The notes: generated by a model from the letters alone, not told the origin. Positions 25,573 to 34,520 are shown, counted from the first letter of the stretch. The stretch: 64,000 nt of DNA from RFSX01 sp965248155 (GCA_965248155.1 CBDFIO010000001.1:372001-436000), one strand, 5' to 3'. Made by a program: numbers and translations.

Positions 25573-25584
25573 AAAAAAATTGTA

Positions 25585-26136
25585 ATGTCAAGAATAGGTA
25601 ATGCTCCAATAACAATTCCAGATGGCGTCACTCTAGAAGTGGGCAGTGGAAATGTATTGACTGCAAAAGGTCCAAAAGGAGAACTAACACAAAAGATAGA
25701 CCCAGATTTGGAAGTTTCGATCGAAGAAGGTGTCCTTACAGTTAAAAGACATACAGATCAGAAAAGACATAGATCTGTTCATGGCTTATTCAGATCGTTG
25801 ATCAAGAATATGGTTATAGGAGTCTCTCAAGGATTTATGAAAGAACTGGAATTAAAGGGCGTTGGATACAGAGTGAATAACACAGGGAATCTACTTGAAT
25901 TGACCTTGGGCTATTCTCACCCTATTTACTTTTATATTCCGGATGAGATTAAGCTTACCACATCAATGGAAAAAGGTAAGCCCCCTTCAATTGTATTGGA
26001 GTCCAATGACCTGCAATTATTAGGGCAGGTTGCTGCAAAAATAAAGGCCTTTAGAAAGACTGAACCTTACAAAGGAAAAGGAATCAGATTCAAAGGTGAA
26101 GTTGTAAGAAGAAAAGCTGGTAAAACAGCTGGTTAA
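25585..26136 (+). CDS. rplF: 50S ribosomal protein L6
   Basis: 183 residues. Two repeated L6 domains; 'MSRIGNAPITIPDGVTLEV' and 'EPYKGKGIRFKGEVVRRKAGKT' are signatures. It lies near the sarcin-ricin loop and factor-binding site. 12 bases before rplR. Confidence 0.99.
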   Translation: MSRIGNAPITIPDGVTLEVGSGNVLTAKGPKGELTQKIDPDLEVSIEEGVLTVKRHTDQKRHRSVHGLFRSLIKNMVIGVSQGFMKELELKGVGYRVNNTGNLLELTLGYSHPIYFYIPDEIKLTTSMEKGKPPSIVLESNDLQLLGQVAAKIKAFRKTEPYKGKGIRFKGEVVRRKAGKTAG

Positions 26137-26148
26137 AACTAAAAAAAC

Positions 26149-26490
26149 ATGAGTACTCGGATTAAATCTAAGCAAAGAATTAGGTATTCAATTAGAAAAA
26201 AGATAAACGGTACACCAGATGTACCTAGATTATCTGTATTCAGAAGCAATAAGCACATTTATTGTCAATTGATTGATGATGTGAATGGGATTACCTTGGC
26301 AAATGCTGATTCCAAAACTTTAAACCTTGGTTCTGGCGTAAACTCTGCTTCTGAAGTAGGTAAATTGATTGCTGAAAAAGCAAAAACTAAAAAGATCTCT
26401 AAAGTTGTATTTGATAGAGGTGGGAATTTATATCATGGACGAGTAAAAGCTTTGGCTGATGCAGCTAGAGAATCTGGACTAGTCTTTTAA
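26149..26490 (+). CDS. rplR: 50S ribosomal protein L18
   Basis: 113 residues. 'VPRLSVFRSNKHIYCQLIDD' and 'VFDRGGNLYHGRVKALADAARESGL' identify L18, which carries 5S rRNA into the 50S subunit with L5. Confidence 0.98.
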   Translation: MSTRIKSKQRIRYSIRKKINGTPDVPRLSVFRSNKHIYCQLIDDVNGITLANADSKTLNLGSGVNSASEVGKLIAEKAKTKKISKVVFDRGGNLYHGRVKALADAARESGLVF

Positions 26491-26513
26491 TTATCATTTA
26501 ATTAGAAAAATCA

Positions 26514-27032
26514 ATGGCACAAAATTCAAATAAAGTAAAAGCAATTGAAACTTCAGAACTAAAAGAAAAACTTGTAAGTCTTCAGAGAGTGGCGAAAGTT
26601 ACAAAAGGGGGTAGAACATTTAGTTTTTCGGCTTTGGTTGTACTTGGCGATGGCAAAGGTAGAATCGGTCATGGACTTGGTAAAGCAAGAGATGTTCAGG
26701 AATCTATCGCAAAAGCAGTTGATGATGCGAGAAAAAATCTAGTTAGAGTTCCAATACTTCATGGTACAATACCTCATGAACAGAAAGGAAAATATGGCGC
26801 CGGAAAAGTATTAATCAAACCCGCTGCTGATGGTACAGGTGTAATTGCTGGTGGAGCAATGAGAGCTGTTTTCGAAAGTGCCGGAGTTCATAATGTTCTT
26901 GCAAAATCTCAAGGTTCTTCTAACCCACATAATGTTGTAAAAGCAACTATAAACGCTCTAAGCTTGTTAAGAAGTCCAAAACAAATTGCAAAAGAAAGAG
27001 GAATCTCATTAGAAAAGTTGTTTGAAGGATAA
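26514..27032 (+). CDS. rpsE: 30S ribosomal protein S5
   Basis: 172 residues. The double-stranded-RNA-binding fold is marked by 'KLVSLQRVAKVTKGGRTFSFSALVVLGDGKGRIGHGLGKA' and 'GGAMRAVFESAGVHNVLAKSQGSSNPHNVV'. It lines the mRNA entry channel, and mutations there affect fidelity. rpmD starts 10 bases after its stop. Confidence 0.99.
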   Translation: MAQNSNKVKAIETSELKEKLVSLQRVAKVTKGGRTFSFSALVVLGDGKGRIGHGLGKARDVQESIAKAVDDARKNLVRVPILHGTIPHEQKGKYGAGKVLIKPAADGTGVIAGGAMRAVFESAGVHNVLAKSQGSSNPHNVVKATINALSLLRSPKQIAKERGISLEKLFEG

Positions 27033-27042
27033 GATACAGATT

Positions 27043-27222
27043 ATGAAAAAAATTAAAATCACACAAGTCAGAAGTGTCATCGACAGAAGTCAAAGACAAA
27101 AAGATACCATGAAAGCTCTTGGCTTAAGAAGAATCAATCATTCAATAGTGAAAGATGGTTCTCCTCAAGTTCTAGGGATGATTGATAAGGTGAAACATTT
27201 AATTACAATAGAAAAAGCGTAA
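27043..27222 (+). CDS. rpmD: 50S ribosomal protein L30
   Basis: 59 residues from the ATG at 27043; an upstream in-frame TTG inside rpsE is not needed. 'KKIKITQVRSVIDRSQRQKDTMKALGLRRINHSIV' and 'IDKVKHLITIEKA' identify L30, which is absent from some bacteria but kept here. Confidence 0.97.
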   Translation: MKKIKITQVRSVIDRSQRQKDTMKALGLRRINHSIVKDGSPQVLGMIDKVKHLITIEKA

Positions 27223-27239
27223 GCATAAATTATAAAATT

Positions 27240-27686
27240 ATGGAACTTCATAATTTAAAACCTGCTAAAGGTTCAGTAAAAAAGAAAAAAAGAATAGCTA
27301 GAGGCCAGGGCTCAGGTAAAGGGGGTACTTCTACCAGAGGTCATAAAGGAGCTAAATCAAGATCTGGTTATAAGCGGAAAAGAAATTTTGAAGGTGGTCA
27401 GATGCCTTTACAAATGAGAATTCCAAAAAGAGGATTCAAGAGTCCTAACAGAATTGATTATGTAGCAATAAACCTGAGCAGACTTCAAGAAATCCATGAC
27501 AAATTTGGACTAAAAGATGTCACTCTTGACGCACTAAAAGAAAATAAGATTATTAAGAAAAATGATCTTGTAAAGATTTTAGGAAATGGTGAAATATCAA
27601 CTTCAATTAATGTAAGTGTAAATGCTATTTCTGCAACAGCAAAAGCTCATATTGAATCCAAAGGTGGTTCTGTAACAATTCTATAA
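27240..27686 (+). CDS. rplO: 50S ribosomal protein L15
   Basis: 148 residues. The basic Gly-rich N-terminus 'KKKKRIARGQGSGKGGTSTRGHKGAKSRSG' and 'FEGGQMPLQMRIPKRGF' are typical. L15 is a late-assembly 50S protein. It precedes secY by 9 bases, the conserved order. Confidence 0.98.
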   Translation: MELHNLKPAKGSVKKKKRIARGQGSGKGGTSTRGHKGAKSRSGYKRKRNFEGGQMPLQMRIPKRGFKSPNRIDYVAINLSRLQEIHDKFGLKDVTLDALKENKIIKKNDLVKILGNGEISTSINVSVNAISATAKAHIESKGGSVTIL

Positions 27687-27695
27687 TATCCAGGC

Positions 27696-29063
27696 ATGAA
27701 TAAATTTATTGAGACCTTAAAGAATATTTGGAAAATTAAAGAATTAAGGGAAAGGATTCTTTTTACAATAGGCATACTCGCAGTTTATCGAATCGGAGCC
27801 TTTATCGTTCTTCCCGGTGTCAACTCTGAAGCTCTAGAAACAGCAGTTGGTCAGAGAGGATCCAATGATATCCTTGGTTTAATTAACACATTTACGGGTG
27901 GAGCTTTTAATCAAGCAGCCATTTTTGCCTTAGGGATCATGCCATACATTACAGCTTCCATTATAATTCAGTTACTTGGATTTGCTGTTCCTTATTTTCA
28001 AAAATTACAGCAAAAAGAAGGTGAATCCGGAAGAAAGAAATTAACTCAGATTACACGTATTCTTACTGTATTTATTACCCTTGTTCAAGGGGGTGGATAT
28101 CTGAAATATATCCAGTCTATGCCGAATGCTATCCATGATTCTTTATCAATGGGAGTGTTCTTTTTCTCAAATATTTTAATTCTTTCGACAGGTACAATCT
28201 TTGCAATGTGGCTGGGTGAAAAAATTACGGATAGAGGAATTGGAAATGGTGTTTCACTACTGATCACAGTAGGAATTATTGCCACTTTACCACGTTCTTT
28301 TGCAACTGAAGTAATATCTCAGTTCAATGGTGGCGGAGGTTTCCTTTTAATATTAGAGTTAGCTGCTTTATTCTTTATTGTGATGGGAACAGTATTGGTA
28401 GTTCAAGGTGTAAGAAGAATTCCGATCCAGTTTGCCAAACGAATGGTAGGAAGAGGAGCTCAAAATATGCCTGTTTCAGGAGCACGGGATTATATTCCAT
28501 TAAAAGTAAATGCTTCAGGAGTAATGCCTATAATCTTTGCGCAAGCAATTATGTTCCTTCCTGTTTCTATTGCCCAATGGGTCAGTGCGGATGGAGCTAC
28601 TCCAGGTAATTTTTTAATGAGTTTAAGTGATTGGAAATCAATTCCTTACAATGTGATATTCTTCTTTCTTGTTGTAATATTTACTTATGTCTATACTGCT
28701 TTATTAGTAAATCCTCAACAGTATGCTGAATATCTGAAGCGACAGAATGCATTTATTCCAGGTATAAAACCGGGAAAAATGACTCAGGAATTTATTGATA
28801 CCCTGACAACAAGGGTAACACTTCCTGGATCTATCTTCTTAGGTTTTATTTCAATATTACCAGCAATTATTGCTGTATTCGGAGTTAATGATGCATTCGC
28901 TCTGTTCTTTGGAGGAACGTCATTGCTTATTCTAGTGGCTGTTGTCTTGGATACATTACAGCAAGTAGAAAGCTATTTATTAATGAGAAAGTATGATGGT
29001 TTGGTTAAATCCGGAAGGATAAAGGGAAGGAGTGGTATGCAGACCATCGGCGCCGGAATGTAA
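27696..29063 (+). CDS. secY: SecY preprotein translocase channel
   Basis: 455 residues, ten predicted membrane spans. 'GIMPYITASIIIQLLGFAVPYFQKLQQKEGESGRKKLTQITR' (helix 2 region and loop), 'GERITDRGIGNG'-like 'GEKITDRGIGNGVSLLI', 'PLKVNASGVMPIIFAQAI' and 'QQYAEYLKRQNAFIPGIKPGK' are SecY hallmarks. It forms the protein-conducting pore with SecE/G and is supplied by the ribosome operon. map overlaps nothing and starts 7 bases downstream. Confidence 0.99.
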   Translation: MNKFIETLKNIWKIKELRERILFTIGILAVYRIGAFIVLPGVNSEALETAVGQRGSNDILGLINTFTGGAFNQAAIFALGIMPYITASIIIQLLGFAVPYFQKLQQKEGESGRKKLTQITRILTVFITLVQGGGYLKYIQSMPNAIHDSLSMGVFFFSNILILSTGTIFAMWLGEKITDRGIGNGVSLLITVGIIATLPRSFATEVISQFNGGGGFLLILELAALFFIVMGTVLVVQGVRRIPIQFAKRMVGRGAQNMPVSGARDYIPLKVNASGVMPIIFAQAIMFLPVSIAQWVSADGATPGNFLMSLSDWKSIPYNVIFFFLVVIFTYVYTALLVNPQQYAEYLKRQNAFIPGIKPGKMTQEFIDTLTTRVTLPGSIFLGFISILPAIIAVFGVNDAFALFFGGTSLLILVAVVLDTLQQVESYLLMRKYDGLVKSGRIKGRSGMQTIGAGM

Positions 29064-29070
29064 TAATCAT

Positions 29071-29877
29071 ATGATTTATTACAAAACCGAAGAGGATATT
29101 GAACACATAAAGGAGAGTTGTCTTATCGTCTCCAATACATTAGCACACATTGCAAGCATTCTTAAGCCCGGAATAACCGGAAAGCAACTGGATAAGGAAG
29201 CAGAAGAATATATACTGGATAATAAGGCAAAACCAGGCTTTAAAGGATATAGAGGATTCCCTGCCACTTTGTGTATTTCTCCAAATGATAGTGTGGTTCA
29301 TGGTATTCCAACGGATGTTCCATTTGATGAAAAGGACATCATAAGTATTGATTGTGGCTCACTTCTCAATGGTTATTTTGGTGATTCAGCATTTACTTTT
29401 GCAATGGCCGGAGTTGATGAAGAAGTTATGAGTCTTCTGGTCTGTACAAAAGAATCTTTATACAAGGGTATAGAAGTTGCTAAATGTGGTAATAGAATAG
29501 GAGATATTGGTTCTGCAATTCAAGAACATAATGAGCATCGAAATTATAGTGTAGTTAGAGAATTAGTAGGGCATGGCATTGGAAAATCACTACATGAAGC
29601 GCCGGAAGTACCCAATTATGGAAAAAGAGGAAGAGGTCCGAAATTAAAGGATGGATTAGTGATTGCTATCGAACCAATGATAAATATGGGAACAAAAGCA
29701 GTCAAGCAATCTAATGATGGGTGGACCATTATTACAAAAGACAATAAGCCGTCCGCTCACTATGAGCATACAATAGCGATAACATCCGAAAAAACACAGG
29801 TTTTATCGGATCATTCGTTAATAGAAAATGCTATAAAAAATAACTCTGAAATCAGGAATATCTCGTTAAAAAATTAG
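29071..29877 (+). CDS. map: Type I methionine aminopeptidase
   Basis: 268 residues from ATG at 29071. A GTG start at 29032 inside secY was rejected because the family begins near 'MIYYKTEEDIEHIKESC'. Metal ligands and active-site residues are in 'NDSVVHGIP', 'ISIDCGSLLNGYFGDSAFTF', 'LVGHGIGKSLHEAPEVPNYG', 'IEPMINMG' and 'YEHTIAIT'. It removes N-terminal Met from nascent proteins. Confidence 0.98.
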   Translation: MIYYKTEEDIEHIKESCLIVSNTLAHIASILKPGITGKQLDKEAEEYILDNKAKPGFKGYRGFPATLCISPNDSVVHGIPTDVPFDEKDIISIDCGSLLNGYFGDSAFTFAMAGVDEEVMSLLVCTKESLYKGIEVAKCGNRIGDIGSAIQEHNEHRNYSVVRELVGHGIGKSLHEAPEVPNYGKRGRGPKLKDGLVIAIEPMINMGTKAVKQSNDGWTIITKDNKPSAHYEHTIAITSEKTQVLSDHSLIENAIKNNSEIRNISLKN

Positions 29878-29900
29878 ATATTTGCACTCCAATTTTTTTA

Positions 29901-30119
29901 ATGGCGAAGAAAGACTTAATTCAACAGGACGGAACAATAGAAGAAGCGTTATCAAATGCTATGTTTCGGGTTCGGTTGGAGAATGATCATCTCATTGTTG
30001 CAACGATTTCAGGAAAGATGCGAATGAATTATATTCGAATCCTTCCGGGAGACAAAGTAGCAGTAGAAATGTCGCCATATGATTTAACTAGAGGACGCAT
30101 TACTTATAGATATAAATAA
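29901..30119 (+). CDS. infA: Translation initiation factor IF-1
   Basis: 72 residues, the canonical size. OB-fold residues 'IQQDGTIEEALSNAMFRVRLEN', 'GKMRMNYIRILPGDKVAVEMSPYDLTRGRITYRYK' are nearly invariant. It blocks the A site during initiation. The preceding 23 bases contain ATTTGCACTCC, a possible weak promoter -7 remnant (TTTG) that lacks the leading TA. Confidence 0.98.
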   Translation: MAKKDLIQQDGTIEEALSNAMFRVRLENDHLIVATISGKMRMNYIRILPGDKVAVEMSPYDLTRGRITYRYK

Positions 30120-30123
30120 TGAT

Positions 30124-30240
30124 ATGAAAGTAAAAGCTTCAATAAAAAAACGATCAGCAGATTGTAAGATAGTTAGGAGGAAAGGGAAACTATATATTAT
30201 TAATAAAAAGAACCCTAAGTTCAAACAAAGACAAGGCTAA
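30124..30240 (+). CDS. rpmJ: 50S ribosomal protein L36, zinc-free form
   Basis: 38 residues (ATG 30124 to TAA 30240). It starts 'MKVKASIKKRSADCKIVRR' and ends 'KKNPKFKQRQG'. The zinc ligand positions of the C+ form (CxxC, C, H) are S11, C14, N27 and F33 here, so only one Cys remains and no zinc is bound. It lies between infA and rpsM, its usual place. It stabilises 23S rRNA helices near the peptidyl-transferase centre. Confidence 0.95.
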   Translation: MKVKASIKKRSADCKIVRRKGKLYIINKKNPKFKQRQG

Positions 30241-30244
30241 TATT

Positions 30245-30622
30245 ATGGCAAGAATATCTGGAGTTGATTTACCAAAGAATAAAAGAGGCATAATAGGCCT
30301 TACCTATATTTATGGGATAGGTAGAAGTAAAGCAAAGGAAATCCTAGGTAGGGTAGGAATTGATGAAAGTGTAAAAGTGGATGATTGGTCTGATGATAAT
30401 ATCATGCAGATATCTAAAATGATCCAGGATGATTACACTGTAGAAGGTGAATTAAGAAGTGAAGTACAAACAAACATTAAGCGATTAATGGATATTGTTT
30501 GCTATAGAGGTTTGAGACATAGAAAAGGCTTACCTGTAAGAGGGCAGAGAACACAGACGAATGCCAGAACCAGAAAAGGAAGAAAGAAAACTGTTGCAAA
30601 TAAGAAAAAAGCCACTAAATAG
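30245..30622 (+). CDS. rpsM: 30S ribosomal protein S13
   Basis: 125 residues. 'MARISGVDLPKNKRGIIGLTYIYGIGRSKAKEIL' and 'CYRGLRHRKGLPVRGQRTQTNARTRKGRKKTV' are S13 signatures. It bridges the 30S head to the 50S subunit and contacts P-site tRNA through its basic tail. 7 bases before rpsK. Confidence 0.99.
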   Translation: MARISGVDLPKNKRGIIGLTYIYGIGRSKAKEILGRVGIDESVKVDDWSDDNIMQISKMIQDDYTVEGELRSEVQTNIKRLMDIVCYRGLRHRKGLPVRGQRTQTNARTRKGRKKTVANKKKATK

Positions 30623-30629
30623 TAAATAA

Positions 30630-31016
30630 ATGTCAAAAGTTAGAAAGGCAAAGAAAAGAAAAGTACATGTTGAACCGGAAGGTCTGGCTTATATCAAAGC
30701 CAGTTTTAACAACATAATTATCTCACTAACCAATAAGCAAGGTCATGTGATTTCTTGGGCATCTGCCGGTAAAGCAGGATTTAGAGGATCAAAGAAGAAC
30801 ACACCGTTTGCAGCACAGATTGCAGCAAAAGATGCGGCTCAAGTGGCTTATGATGCAGGAATGAGATATGCAGAAGTACTTGTTAAAGGTCCTGGTTCTG
30901 GACGAGAAGCTGCAATTAGAGCAATTGATGAAATAGGAATCAGAGTTACCAAAATCAAAGATGTTACGCCTCTTCCTCATAACGGTTGCAGACCTCCGAA
31001 AAGAAGAAGAGTTTAA
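30630..31016 (+). CDS. rpsK: 30S ribosomal protein S11
   Basis: 128 residues. 'GLAYIKASFNNIIISLTNKQGHVISWASAGKAGFRGSKKNTPFAAQ' region and 'PHNGCRPPKRRRV' C-terminus are diagnostic. S11 lines the platform and E-site mRNA. 25 bases before rpsD. Confidence 0.99.
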   Translation: MSKVRKAKKRKVHVEPEGLAYIKASFNNIIISLTNKQGHVISWASAGKAGFRGSKKNTPFAAQIAAKDAAQVAYDAGMRYAEVLVKGPGSGREAAIRAIDEIGIRVTKIKDVTPLPHNGCRPPKRRRV

Positions 31017-31041
31017 TTAAACCCAATAAGATACTTAATTA

Positions 31042-31653
31042 ATGGCTAGATATACTGGACCAAAAACTAAAATGGCAAGAAGATTCGGAGATGCAATCTT
31101 CGGACCAGATAGAAGTTTCGATAAGAGAAAATATCCTCCTGGACAGCATGGACCTTCTCGAAGAAGAAAGCAAAAATCTGATTATGCCATCCAATTGACA
31201 GAAAAACAGAAAGCTAAATATACCTACGGTCTTTTAGAAAGACAGTTTAGAAACTTATATGTTAAGGCAAATAGCAAAAGTGGTGTAACAGGTGAAATCT
31301 TACTTCAGTATTTAGAAGCAAGATTAGACAACACTGTTTTTAGATTAGGTATTTCACCTACTAGAAGAGGAGCAAGACAATTGGTTTCTCATAAGCATAT
31401 TTTAGTAAACGGAAAATTGACAAATATCCCTTCATATCTTCTTAAACCAGGAGATGTGATATCTGTAAGAAATAAATCCCGTAACCTCGAAGTTGTTCAG
31501 AATTCAATTAGTGCTAAATCTGATATTCGTAAGTGGAATTGGTTGGAGTGGAATCCTGAAAGAATGGAAGGAACGTTCATGGAATACCCTGAAAGAGCAA
31601 AAATTCCTGAAAATATTAACGAGCAATTAATTGTTGAACTTTATTCTAAATAG
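31042..31653 (+). CDS. rpsD: 30S ribosomal protein S4, zinc-free form
   Basis: 203 residues. The N-terminal segment has no CxxC zinc knuckle. The S4 RNA-binding domain ('LEARLDNTVFRLGISPTRRGARQLVSHKHILVNGKLTNIPSYLLKPGD') and the body end normally. S4 nucleates the 30S body and forms part of the mRNA entry channel with S3 and S5. Confidence 0.98.
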   Translation: MARYTGPKTKMARRFGDAIFGPDRSFDKRKYPPGQHGPSRRRKQKSDYAIQLTEKQKAKYTYGLLERQFRNLYVKANSKSGVTGEILLQYLEARLDNTVFRLGISPTRRGARQLVSHKHILVNGKLTNIPSYLLKPGDVISVRNKSRNLEVVQNSISAKSDIRKWNWLEWNPERMEGTFMEYPERAKIPENINEQLIVELYSK

Positions 31654-31725
31654 AATAGAGCGAATATCAAATAATTTTAGCTGTTTTCATGCAGCATTAC
31701 AATCAAAAAAAAGCTTAAATAAGGT

Positions 31726-32724
31726 ATGAGTATTTTAAATTTTCAAAGACCTAATAAAATTCTATTAACAAAGGCTGATGAATTTGATGGCATGTTTGAG
31801 TTTAAGCCTCTTGAACCTGGATTTGGTCAAACAATAGGAAATTCAATAAGAAGAGTATTACTATCTTCTCTGGAAGGGTATGCAATTTCTGCTGTAAGAA
31901 TAGCAGGTGTAGATCATGAATTTTCGACAATTAAAGGTGTTGTAGAAGATGTTGTTGATATTATCCTTAATATCAAGCAGGTAAGATTAAAACCGGAAAT
32001 CGAAATTCCTGATTCAGATGTAGAAAAGATCTATTTGACAATCAGTGGGAAAGATCAACTTACAGCTGCTGATATTGAAGCTCATACGAATATTTTTAAA
32101 GTAATGAATCCAGAATTAGTGATCTGCAGTATGGATTCTAATGTAAACCTGGAAATTGAGCTGACAGTTACTAAAGGTAGAGGATACGTTCCAGCAAGTG
32201 AAACATTAACAAAGGATGCTCCAATTGGCGTAATTCCTGTAGATGCTATTTATACTCCAATTAAGAAAGTAGCATATAAAGTAGAAAATACAAGGGTTGG
32301 TCAGAGAACGGATTATGAGAAACTATCAATTGAAATAAAAACTGACGGTACAATCCACCCTGAAGATGCTGTTAAAGAAGCTTCAAGAATCCTTATCCAA
32401 CATTTAATGTTGGTGACAGATGAGAATATCACATTTGATACAGAGAAAGGAAGAGAAGACGACATCGTTGATGAGCATATTTTACATATGAGAAAGCTTT
32501 TAAAGACGCCTCTTGAAGATCTTGATCTTTCAGTAAGAGCTTATAATTGTTTAAAAGCGGCCAAGATAAATTTACTTGGTGAAATGGTAAAATACGATAC
32601 AAATGAATTATTGAAATTTAGAAATTTCGGCAAAAAATCATTGGTTGAAATCGAAGAGTTACTACAAAATAAAGGTCTGACATTTGGAATGGACCTGTCT
32701 AAATACAAATTGGACGAGGAATAA
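31726..32724 (+). CDS. rpoA: RNA polymerase alpha subunit
   Basis: 332 residues. The N-terminal dimerisation domain ('LEPGFGQTIGNSIRRVLLSSLEGYAISAVRI') and the C-terminal DNA-binding domain ('LDLSVRAYNCLKAAKINLLGEMV ... RNFGKKSLVEIEELL') are both present. It recruits beta and beta' and contacts UP elements and activators. It is the penultimate gene in the cluster. Confidence 0.99.
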   Translation: MSILNFQRPNKILLTKADEFDGMFEFKPLEPGFGQTIGNSIRRVLLSSLEGYAISAVRIAGVDHEFSTIKGVVEDVVDIILNIKQVRLKPEIEIPDSDVEKIYLTISGKDQLTAADIEAHTNIFKVMNPELVICSMDSNVNLEIELTVTKGRGYVPASETLTKDAPIGVIPVDAIYTPIKKVAYKVENTRVGQRTDYEKLSIEIKTDGTIHPEDAVKEASRILIQHLMLVTDENITFDTEKGREDDIVDEHILHMRKLLKTPLEDLDLSVRAYNCLKAAKINLLGEMVKYDTNELLKFRNFGKKSLVEIEELLQNKGLTFGMDLSKYKLDEE

Positions 32725-32839
32725 GAAAAGGAATCGCATCGACTCATAGGATTCTATTATAAATAGTATAAAACGCTGCTTAATTTTTATAAAAGTCGAT
32801 TGAAATTTTAAGTAGTAGTGGTACAAGAATACTCAGACA

Positions 32840-33301
32840 ATGAGACATAATAAAAAATTCAATCACCTAGGAAGGAAAAGAGGCCACAGAATAGCCCTTT
32901 TAAAAAATCTTTCTAATTCACTAATTGAACATAAGCGAATCAATACAACTCTAGCTAAAGCTAAGGCACTTAGAGTACACATTGAACCTATCTTAACCAA
33001 GGCTAAAACAGATACTAATCACAGTAGAAGGGTTGTGTTTAGCTATTTGCAAAGCAAAGATTCAATAAAAGAATTATTCGGCGTTATTGCAGAAAAAATT
33101 GCTACTAGACCCGGAGGTTATACGAGAGTCATTAAAACAGGATTTCGAAAGGGAGATGGTGCTGAGATGGCAATGATTGAACTGGTTGATTTTAATGAAC
33201 TATATTCCAACAGTAAAGAAGCTAAATCAGGAGGTAGAAGAAGAAGAAAGAAGAAGAAGTCTGAAGCAGTTGCTGCTGTATCAAGTCAGGAAGAAGAATA
33301 G
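32840..33301 (+). CDS. rplQ: 50S ribosomal protein L17 with basic-acidic tail
   Basis: 153 residues. The core 'FNHLGRKRGHRIALLKNLSNSLIEHKRINTTLAKAKALR' and 'RPGGYTRVIKTGFRKGDGAEMAMIELVD' is normal. About 30 extra residues follow: a run of Arg/Lys (residues ~133-141) then Ser/Ala/Glu. Similar tails occur in Bacteroidota L17. It ends the operon; a terminator starts 22 bases later. Confidence 0.98.
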   Translation: MRHNKKFNHLGRKRGHRIALLKNLSNSLIEHKRINTTLAKAKALRVHIEPILTKAKTDTNHSRRVVFSYLQSKDSIKELFGVIAEKIATRPGGYTRVIKTGFRKGDGAEMAMIELVDFNELYSNSKEAKSGGRRRRKKKKSEAVAAVSSQEEE

Positions 33302-33322
33302 ATCATATTTTTTATGATTTTA

Positions 33323-33360
33323 ATAAATGGGCAATAGTGTTAGCATTATTGCCCATTTAT
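33323..33360 (+). terminator. Terminator hairpin after rplQ
   Basis: ATAAATGGGCAATA (33323-33336) pairs perfectly with TATTGCCCATTTAT (33347-33360), a 14-bp stem with a 10-base loop. No long T-run follows, but the stem is strong and ends the ribosomal operon. Its 3' arm also carries a TTG that could be the -33 element of the carA promoter. Confidence 0.75.
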
Positions 33361-33382
33361 ATTATACAAAATTATATATTTG
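33349..33382 (+). promoter_or_regulatory. Promoter of carA
   Basis: TATATTTG at 33375-33382 matches TAnnTTTG; TTG at 33349-33351 lies 23 bases upstream, a slightly long spacing. The carA start is 25 bases downstream. The -33 element falls inside the 3' arm of the preceding terminator. Confidence 0.6.
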
Positions 33383-33407
33383 CAGCGCGTCAGAATACAA
33401 GTAAATT

Positions 33408-34517
33408 ATGTTCAATCCATCTCAATCAAATGCAGTTCTTCTTCTCGAAGATGGAACTGTTTTCAAAGGACAAGCAGCAGGTGTAAAAGGTATCGGTACT
33501 GGTGAAATCTGTTTTAACACCGGAATGACAGGATATCAGGAAATTTTTACCGACCCTTCATATTTCGGCCAGATACTTGTAACCACTTCAGCCCATATTG
33601 GAAATTATGGAATTAAAGATTCAGAAATAGAATCTGATAAAGTTCAAATTGCAGGCTTGGTTTGTAAGAATTTTACAGATGATTATTCCAGACCTATAGC
33701 AGATTCAACTATTCAAAACTACTTCGAAGAAAATAACATCGTATGTATCCACCAATTGGATACTCGGGCTATAGTTAAACATATCCGAAGTAAAGGAGCA
33801 ATGAATTGCCTTATCTCTACTTCAGAGATGGATATAGATAAATTGAAAGAGATTTGCAAAGATATTCCTTCTATGAACGGTCTAGAATTAGCCTCGAAGG
33901 TTAGTACGAAAGAAAGCTATACTCTGGGAGATGAAGAATCAGATCTTAGAGTTGCAGTTCTGGATTATGGAACCAAGAAGAATATTCTAAGATGCTTTAC
34001 TGAAAGAGGGGCATTTTTAAAAGTGTTTCCTGCAAAAACTGCTCTTGATGACCTCTTAGCTTTTAATGCAGATGGATATTTTTTATCCAATGGTCCTGGT
34101 GATCCTTCTACTATGCATTATGCAATTGAGACGATCAAGCAATTACTTAAATTAGGAAAGCCGATTTTTGGTATATGTTTGGGACACCAATTATTAGCAT
34201 TAGCCAATGATATTCCAACATACAAAATGCACCATGGACATAGAGGGATAAATCACCCGGTAAAAAATATTATAACCGGACATTGTGAGGTAACCAGTCA
34301 AAATCATGGATTTGGTGTTAGTCCTCAGGCCATTGATGAGAGTGAAGTTGTAGAAATCACACATGTAAACCTGAATGACGCTACTATAGAAGGTATAAAA
34401 GTCAAAGATTTACCGGTAACTTCAGTGCAATATCACCCTGAAGCTTCCCCGGGACCTCATGATTCTCGATATTTATTTGATAACTTCATTGAGACCATTA
34501 AGTCTTTTAAAAACTAA
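33408..34517 (+). CDS. carA: Carbamoyl-phosphate synthase small subunit
   Basis: 369 residues. The N-terminal subunit domain has 'GTGEICFNTGMTGYQEIFTDPSYFGQI'. The glutamine amidotransferase domain has its catalytic Cys in 'PIFGICLGHQLLAL' and His in 'YHPEASPGPHD' (about residues 260 and 345). It releases ammonia from glutamine for the large subunit CarB, which is not in this window, for arginine and pyrimidine synthesis. It ends 3 bases before eno and has its own promoter. Confidence 0.97.
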   Translation: MFNPSQSNAVLLLEDGTVFKGQAAGVKGIGTGEICFNTGMTGYQEIFTDPSYFGQILVTTSAHIGNYGIKDSEIESDKVQIAGLVCKNFTDDYSRPIADSTIQNYFEENNIVCIHQLDTRAIVKHIRSKGAMNCLISTSEMDIDKLKEICKDIPSMNGLELASKVSTKESYTLGDEESDLRVAVLDYGTKKNILRCFTERGAFLKVFPAKTALDDLLAFNADGYFLSNGPGDPSTMHYAIETIKQLLKLGKPIFGICLGHQLLALANDIPTYKMHHGHRGINHPVKNIITGHCEVTSQNHGFGVSPQAIDESEVVEITHVNLNDATIEGIKVKDLPVTSVQYHPEASPGPHDSRYLFDNFIETIKSFKN

Positions 34518-34520
34518 CAG

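Noticed and set aside
29032..29070. Upstream GTG start for map inside secY
   Set aside because: Type I methionine aminopeptidases begin close to 'MIYYKTEEDI'; the extra residues would come from the secY end in another frame.
29881..29895. Possible promoter GATATTTGCACTCC before infA
   Set aside because: It lacks the initial T-A of TAnnTTTG and has no -33 TTG; the upstream genes probably carry transcription through.
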